Source: Bacteroidales bacterium (lineage in GTDB: Bacteria > Bacteroidota > Bacteroidia > Bacteroidales > P3). From it: 8,531 nt of DNA. Under the pieces are notes generated by a model. That model was given only the letters and a program-made list of their open reading frames with translations. It was not told where the DNA came from and ran no database searches. The position numbers and the translations under genes were made by a program. The stretch spans positions 1 through 8,531 of the forward strand of contig JAFWOP010000155.1 in the NCBI GenBank assembly GCA_017545365.1, read 5' to 3'. Every line of letters starts with the position of its first letter. Position 1 is the first letter of the stretch. Shown here in pieces: positions 8,101-8,531 of this stretch.

Positions 8101-8298
8101 GCCGGCCAAGTGAATGCAGCCCGTATGTTCTTCGGCGACGAGGAGGAGACGCAGAGCATCGGCGACGCTGCGCGTCTAAATAATAATGAAGAAAGAATAA
8201 ATAATAAATGGTATACGGTAGACGGGCGTAAGCTTGACACGAAGCCGACGAAGAAGGGACTGTACATCCACGGCGGAAGGAAGGTCGTGGTACCCTAA
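2125..8298 (+). CDS. Giant secreted adhesin-like protein: GLUG, cleaved-adhesin jelly rolls, Fn3, F5/8C, C-terminal tail (2057 aa)
   Basis: The start at 2125 gives a signal peptide (R-R n-region, hydrophobic core, V-W-A at 28-30); upstream in-frame codons run back into the terminator hairpin. No lipobox Cys follows. Domains by residue: 33-170, beta-domain with G-G-W-I-Y-D and M-H-G-F; 174-389, repeat domain with F-T-G-T-F-D-G-N-G and two GLUG-type motifs (A-G-G-I-V-G-Y-G at 282, A-G-G-L-L-G-W-C at 312); 413-523, second beta-domain (K-G-W-V-L-D-P-D, R-P-D-V-N, S-H-G-F); 524-699, module with paired I-x-I-Y-Y-T-R-T / V-Y-L-H-F-T-T-A strands; jelly rolls of cleaved-adhesin type at 700-828, 1017-1161, 1258-1402 and 1500-1646 (L-P-Y...F, Q-Y-L-[VIM]-[ST], G-Y-S-T-T, D-[DN]-F at the end); Fn3 at 832-923, 928-1014, 1165-1254 and 1409-1492 (L-T-W, Y-x-Y-Q-Y-K-K, Y-x-F-R-V-[KR]); C-terminal module 1653-2010, split by an F5/8C domain at 1762-1906; tail from W2029. 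No catalytic domain is recognised. The domains suggest binding to glycans or host/matrix proteins; the ligand is unknown. Confidence 0.92.
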   Translation: MTTEKNSLRDLVRRTAMLLLAVMTTATVWAYDWSQALKSNIDYCKAGINCVCFGGWIYDNFATQWELGDGIEISAIISNKPNESDDGYEQVRGFAEYLVREDVNNAFSLSGMHGFRAKIDLQLELFQYGIDYGEGEMDERTFYVKIYATVNNGNGDEDILLNSPYTALTVRKNLGDGEYNPYIINSVLDWYACTNAIADNDIGDYFSGCDYQLGDDFDNSLNAVSTMFGTNTRPFTGTFDGNGKMLRVNLSGDLYVAPFAYTDGITIKDLTVYGNISATQYAGGIVGYGGSNALTLENCVCSATISNFQNYAGGLLGWCDDLSLTMKNCLFKGSFAPGSGGKFHPIALKNPEASVAVSTGINMYLNTASPSKSLGNHLIIGTQGFPVSTSQDVDLWIVPVRAADGVIYYSQPGALDLCQGVRGRIMVKGWVLDPDYPSESTYVRVHVYTDADCTNEVKNVLLPANHSRPDVNDTYFVTGSHGFQDFIPISNAGTYYVKFFATNLTGDYNLQQIGDTQEVTVTTGNLRFLKEIMTTYDVDYNPTGWSFKLIRSIWGNDFSHDNEGEGMCFGWLLENSNGFNHDYITDLYISNAPNPVPEELTYNGRTYHLAPYQIFWGSSHDKGSITYNTPGEPIHIYYTRTPFANNRAISNIILNNNSDGAVGINGDASQDCRINYGNFTNPVYLHFTTATTIPPFTHEAPYSYSFGRPLDEEGWKAAECVNGTGIPEEAEYFHFDSASKNQYLVSSKFESGVPMILTFNAKSNASDTRFCIGYSKTGNEISDFTWIEMETGNDWQQLEYEIPTDTKYVAIKYIENTLDLDDFNFEAYYSFLPENLRLSNLTQFAATLTWDVPQTTQPIKEYAYQFKNSNEENWPEEVIVRGNLQSFNVNFTDLADGTSYDFRVRTIYENGNSSKYANISFSTPNMPSPTSLYVSEQTEQAATLSWTAPETEFTLTGYSYQYKKGEDEDWSVPVITTATTATISLDDRARYIFRVKALYGAHESLYKDISFTSFYNLPYTYSFDTPLDEEGWQEVDCHWNTKRLELSNGNKGFFLYLSHNYKKHQYLVSPMLNSSKPVAVSFDYRAWLYSYKCDLQVGYSTTSDEISAFTWGNRINVKSTRETRYEKLFPKETKYIAVKAIFNSDNSTNEIWIDNFRFEEYSNPSISDVTLDDCQENSATLTWTTPQTDMTIEGYGYQYKKFSESSWSDETVVSPNVTTAYLSYLTSCTDYVFRVRAYYPNDQRSLYYPLNFTTALALPYECGFENGMDGLFMVDPFDPSFITGIRDKSPMDGQYSFMFHSTYVPEGPQYLMTKLLPTSGDKKLLFYYKTGGLDFYEYIQLGFSTTSDDVGAFIWDDEIVTTNYETWTRYERVIPANVRYIAIRYNDNRAYSVYIDNLSIEGNSEYEMPGSLTAKDLPFEIATQLTWDAPSTPVTGYAWQYKKAVESTWSALTTTDATTVTLSGLTVNTDYQFRVKAVYADGASNFATVSFKSNGGVASLPYVWGFENGLDGFRLVNNVQESKILQFYIRHEGTHIFRFSATNSNGYNTPDPQYLISPRFDTSSAVRVSFYYAMSSGELYLPAAFQVGYSTTTNDIDAFIFDDRIDVTESGWYRYDGYGPEGTKFVAIKWLPGSYFLLLDDFRFEGTNNLHLADNADNTTVINDKDGMQNSTVFLDDRTVYCDGDWNTICLPFNLGSVSGTPLDGFEVKELDTNNTNNGHKTGFENGTLYLNFKNATGIVAGRPYIVRYTRVAGANASIVNYSAFNGSLGYNGEDHSKLTDGNKNTKWRSTETWKSEGSWYCEFLTSNPVNVTGYTMTTGNDTQSHPDRNPREWKLLAKATRADGWTIIDERNANRNSGDALPTANLASTSYAIADNMQGAYQYFRIEISKSGGEEMQLGELTLQGTIAPSTVANIIDPAFSGVTVSKVSPDERKVTSQDGRITFQGTYASQSFTSADQSILFLGAGNTLYWPEAGATIGAQRAFFQLNGLSAGQVNAARMFFGDEEETQSIGDAARLNNNEERINNKWYTVDGRKLDTKPTKKGLYIHGGRKVVVP
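4222..7062 (+). repeat. Intragenic repeat region: jelly roll-Fn3 then three Fn3-jelly roll units
   Basis: The order is jelly roll, Fn3, Fn3, jelly roll, Fn3, jelly roll, Fn3, jelly roll. The G-Y-x-x-Q-Y-K-K motif recurs at 4993, 5704 and 6430, giving periods of 711 and 726 nt (237 and 242 residues). The related E-Y-A-Y-Q-F-K at 4705 precedes the first by only 288 nt (one Fn3). DNA similarity remains between units: the 24-nt motif at 4993-5016 and at 5704-5727 differs at one base; CAATACCTGGTTTCT occurs in the first two jelly rolls; GGCTTTGAAAACGG occurs in the last two. The array therefore grew by duplication of an Fn3-plus-jelly-roll unit. Confidence 0.85.
7408..7842 (+). other. F5/8-type C (discoidin-like) domain inserted in the C-terminal module of gene 3
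   Basis: This segment encodes about 145 residues (1762-1906). They start Y-S-A-F-N-G, continue with L-T-D-G-N-K-N-T-K-W, W-Y-C-E-F, G-Y-T-M-T-T-G-N-D, D-R-N-P-R-E-W-K-L-L-A-K and Y-Q-Y-F-R-I-E-I, and end M-Q-L-G-E-L-T-L-Q-G. These are hallmarks of F5/8C / CBM32-like sugar-binding domains, with the ...LxDGxxxTKW start and the QYFRxEI...mQlgEl end. In gene 2 the same module goes from G-K-P-Y-I-I-K-W to D-S-P-T-F-S-S-V-T with only 7 residues between; in gene 3 the matching points are separated by this domain plus short flanks. The ligand is unknown. Confidence 0.8.
8177..8211 (+). repeat. Degenerate AT-rich 7-nt array before the tail of gene 3
   Basis: Heptads TAAATAA, TAATGAA, GAAAGAA, TAAATAA and TAAATGG run from 8177 to 8211. 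The 10-nt TAAATAATAA is repeated exactly at 8177 and 8198, 21 nt apart. The array encodes L-N-N-N-E-E-R-I-N-N-K-W and stands out as AT-rich in GC-rich surroundings. Both other + frames meet TAA at once, so a one-unit slip would truncate the protein before its tail. The periodicity is weaker than in gene 2 and could reflect only an Asn/Glu-rich linker. Confidence 0.5.
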
Positions 8299-8389
8299 GG
8301 AATAATTTATGTCTACGGAGATATGGAGATAAGGAGATGCTACGCGCAGCCCTCCCTTCCTCCTAATCTCCGTAGACAAAAAATAATCC
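8299..8389. repeat. 91-nt long imperfect palindrome downstream of gene 3
   Basis: GTCTACGGAGAT (8311-8322) is perfectly inverted at 8366-8377. The pairing continues outward (GGAATAATTTAT against GGATTATTTTTT, 9 of 12) and inward through a purine-rich arm (three octamers CGGAGATA, TGGAGATA, AGGAGATG at 8316-8339 opposite a CT-rich arm) to a small GC loop near 8342-8347. It begins directly after the stop codon. No T-run follows on the + strand, so a classical intrinsic terminator is doubtful. It may be a MITE-like or REP-like element that also ends or protects the transcript. Confidence 0.75.
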
Positions 8390-8426
8390 GCAGAGAACAA
8401 AGCTTGTGCTGAAAAATCTTTACATT

Positions 8427-8499
8427 GACCCCTCTGAGAATTCGATTTTTTGAATGAGGTGCTTGGTGGAATGCGTATGGGCCAGTTTTGAGAGGGGTC
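8427..8499. repeat. 9-bp inverted repeat GACCCCTCT / AGAGGGGTC enclosing 55 nt
   Basis: The arms are at 8427-8435 and 8491-8499. The enclosed 55 nt contain TTTTTTGAATGAGG and no gene I can support; an ATG at 8454 opens a frame of 26 codons to the window edge, too short to judge. The repeat could be the ends of a small element remnant, a structured RNA, or a protein-binding palindrome. The rest of 8390-8531 shows nothing further. Confidence 0.35.
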
Positions 8500-8531
8500 G
8501 TTTCTGCGTTTCTCACGCTACTGCTCAGCTA

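Noticed and set aside
8454..8531. Small open frame starting at an ATG and running off the window
   Set aside because: Only 26 codons are visible, it overlaps an inverted repeat, has no upstream promoter motif and resembles nothing I know.

Overview
The window looks like a Bacteroidales chromosome, most likely Prevotella or a close relative such as Segatella. Three things point there: large secreted multidomain proteins ending in a W-Y-T-[LV]-D-G...K-G-[LI]-Y...G-R-K-V-V-V tail, a TTTG / TAnnTTTG promoter, and A-rich leaders in place of Shine-Dalgarno sites. The genus is inferred from protein style; no rRNA or other taxonomic marker is present.

Layout (everything on +): (1) 2-505, the 3' end of a large surface protein whose 5' part lies outside the window. 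(2) 506-578, a short gap with two copies of a small palindrome. (3) 579-1940, a complete 453-aa secreted protein with an N-terminal beta-type domain, a widespread Prevotella C-terminal module and a short C-terminal tail. (4) 1941-2124, a strong intrinsic terminator followed by a good Bacteroidetes promoter. (5) 2125-8298, a 2057-aa secreted adhesin-like protein: signal peptide, two related beta-domains flanking a GLUG-type repeat domain, a Prevotella-type module, then alternating gingipain/hemagglutinin-like jelly-roll ('cleaved adhesin') and fibronectin type III domains, and finally the same C-terminal module as gene 2, here interrupted by an F5/8-type C (discoidin-like) domain. (6) 8299-8531, noncoding as far as I can see, with a 91-nt near-perfect palindrome and a second, weaker inverted repeat.

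All three proteins appear to be exported, carbohydrate- or host-binding surface proteins without a recognisable catalytic domain. They probably use one export/anchoring route, because their C-terminal tails are related. Gene 2 may be transcribed with gene 1, since no promoter is visible in the 73-nt gap. Gene 3 has its own promoter behind a terminator.

The most unusual pattern is at DNA level. Each gene carries a 7-nt-periodic array inside its coding sequence, at or near the C-terminal tail: AATTCTC and AAATCTC types in gene 1, four perfect AATGTTC copies in gene 2, and a degenerate TAAATAA type in gene 3. Because 7 is not a multiple of 3, one unit gained or lost shifts the frame and replaces or removes the tail. 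This suggests a candidate slippage-based switch of surface anchoring, or a family of coding microsatellites that seeds linkers.
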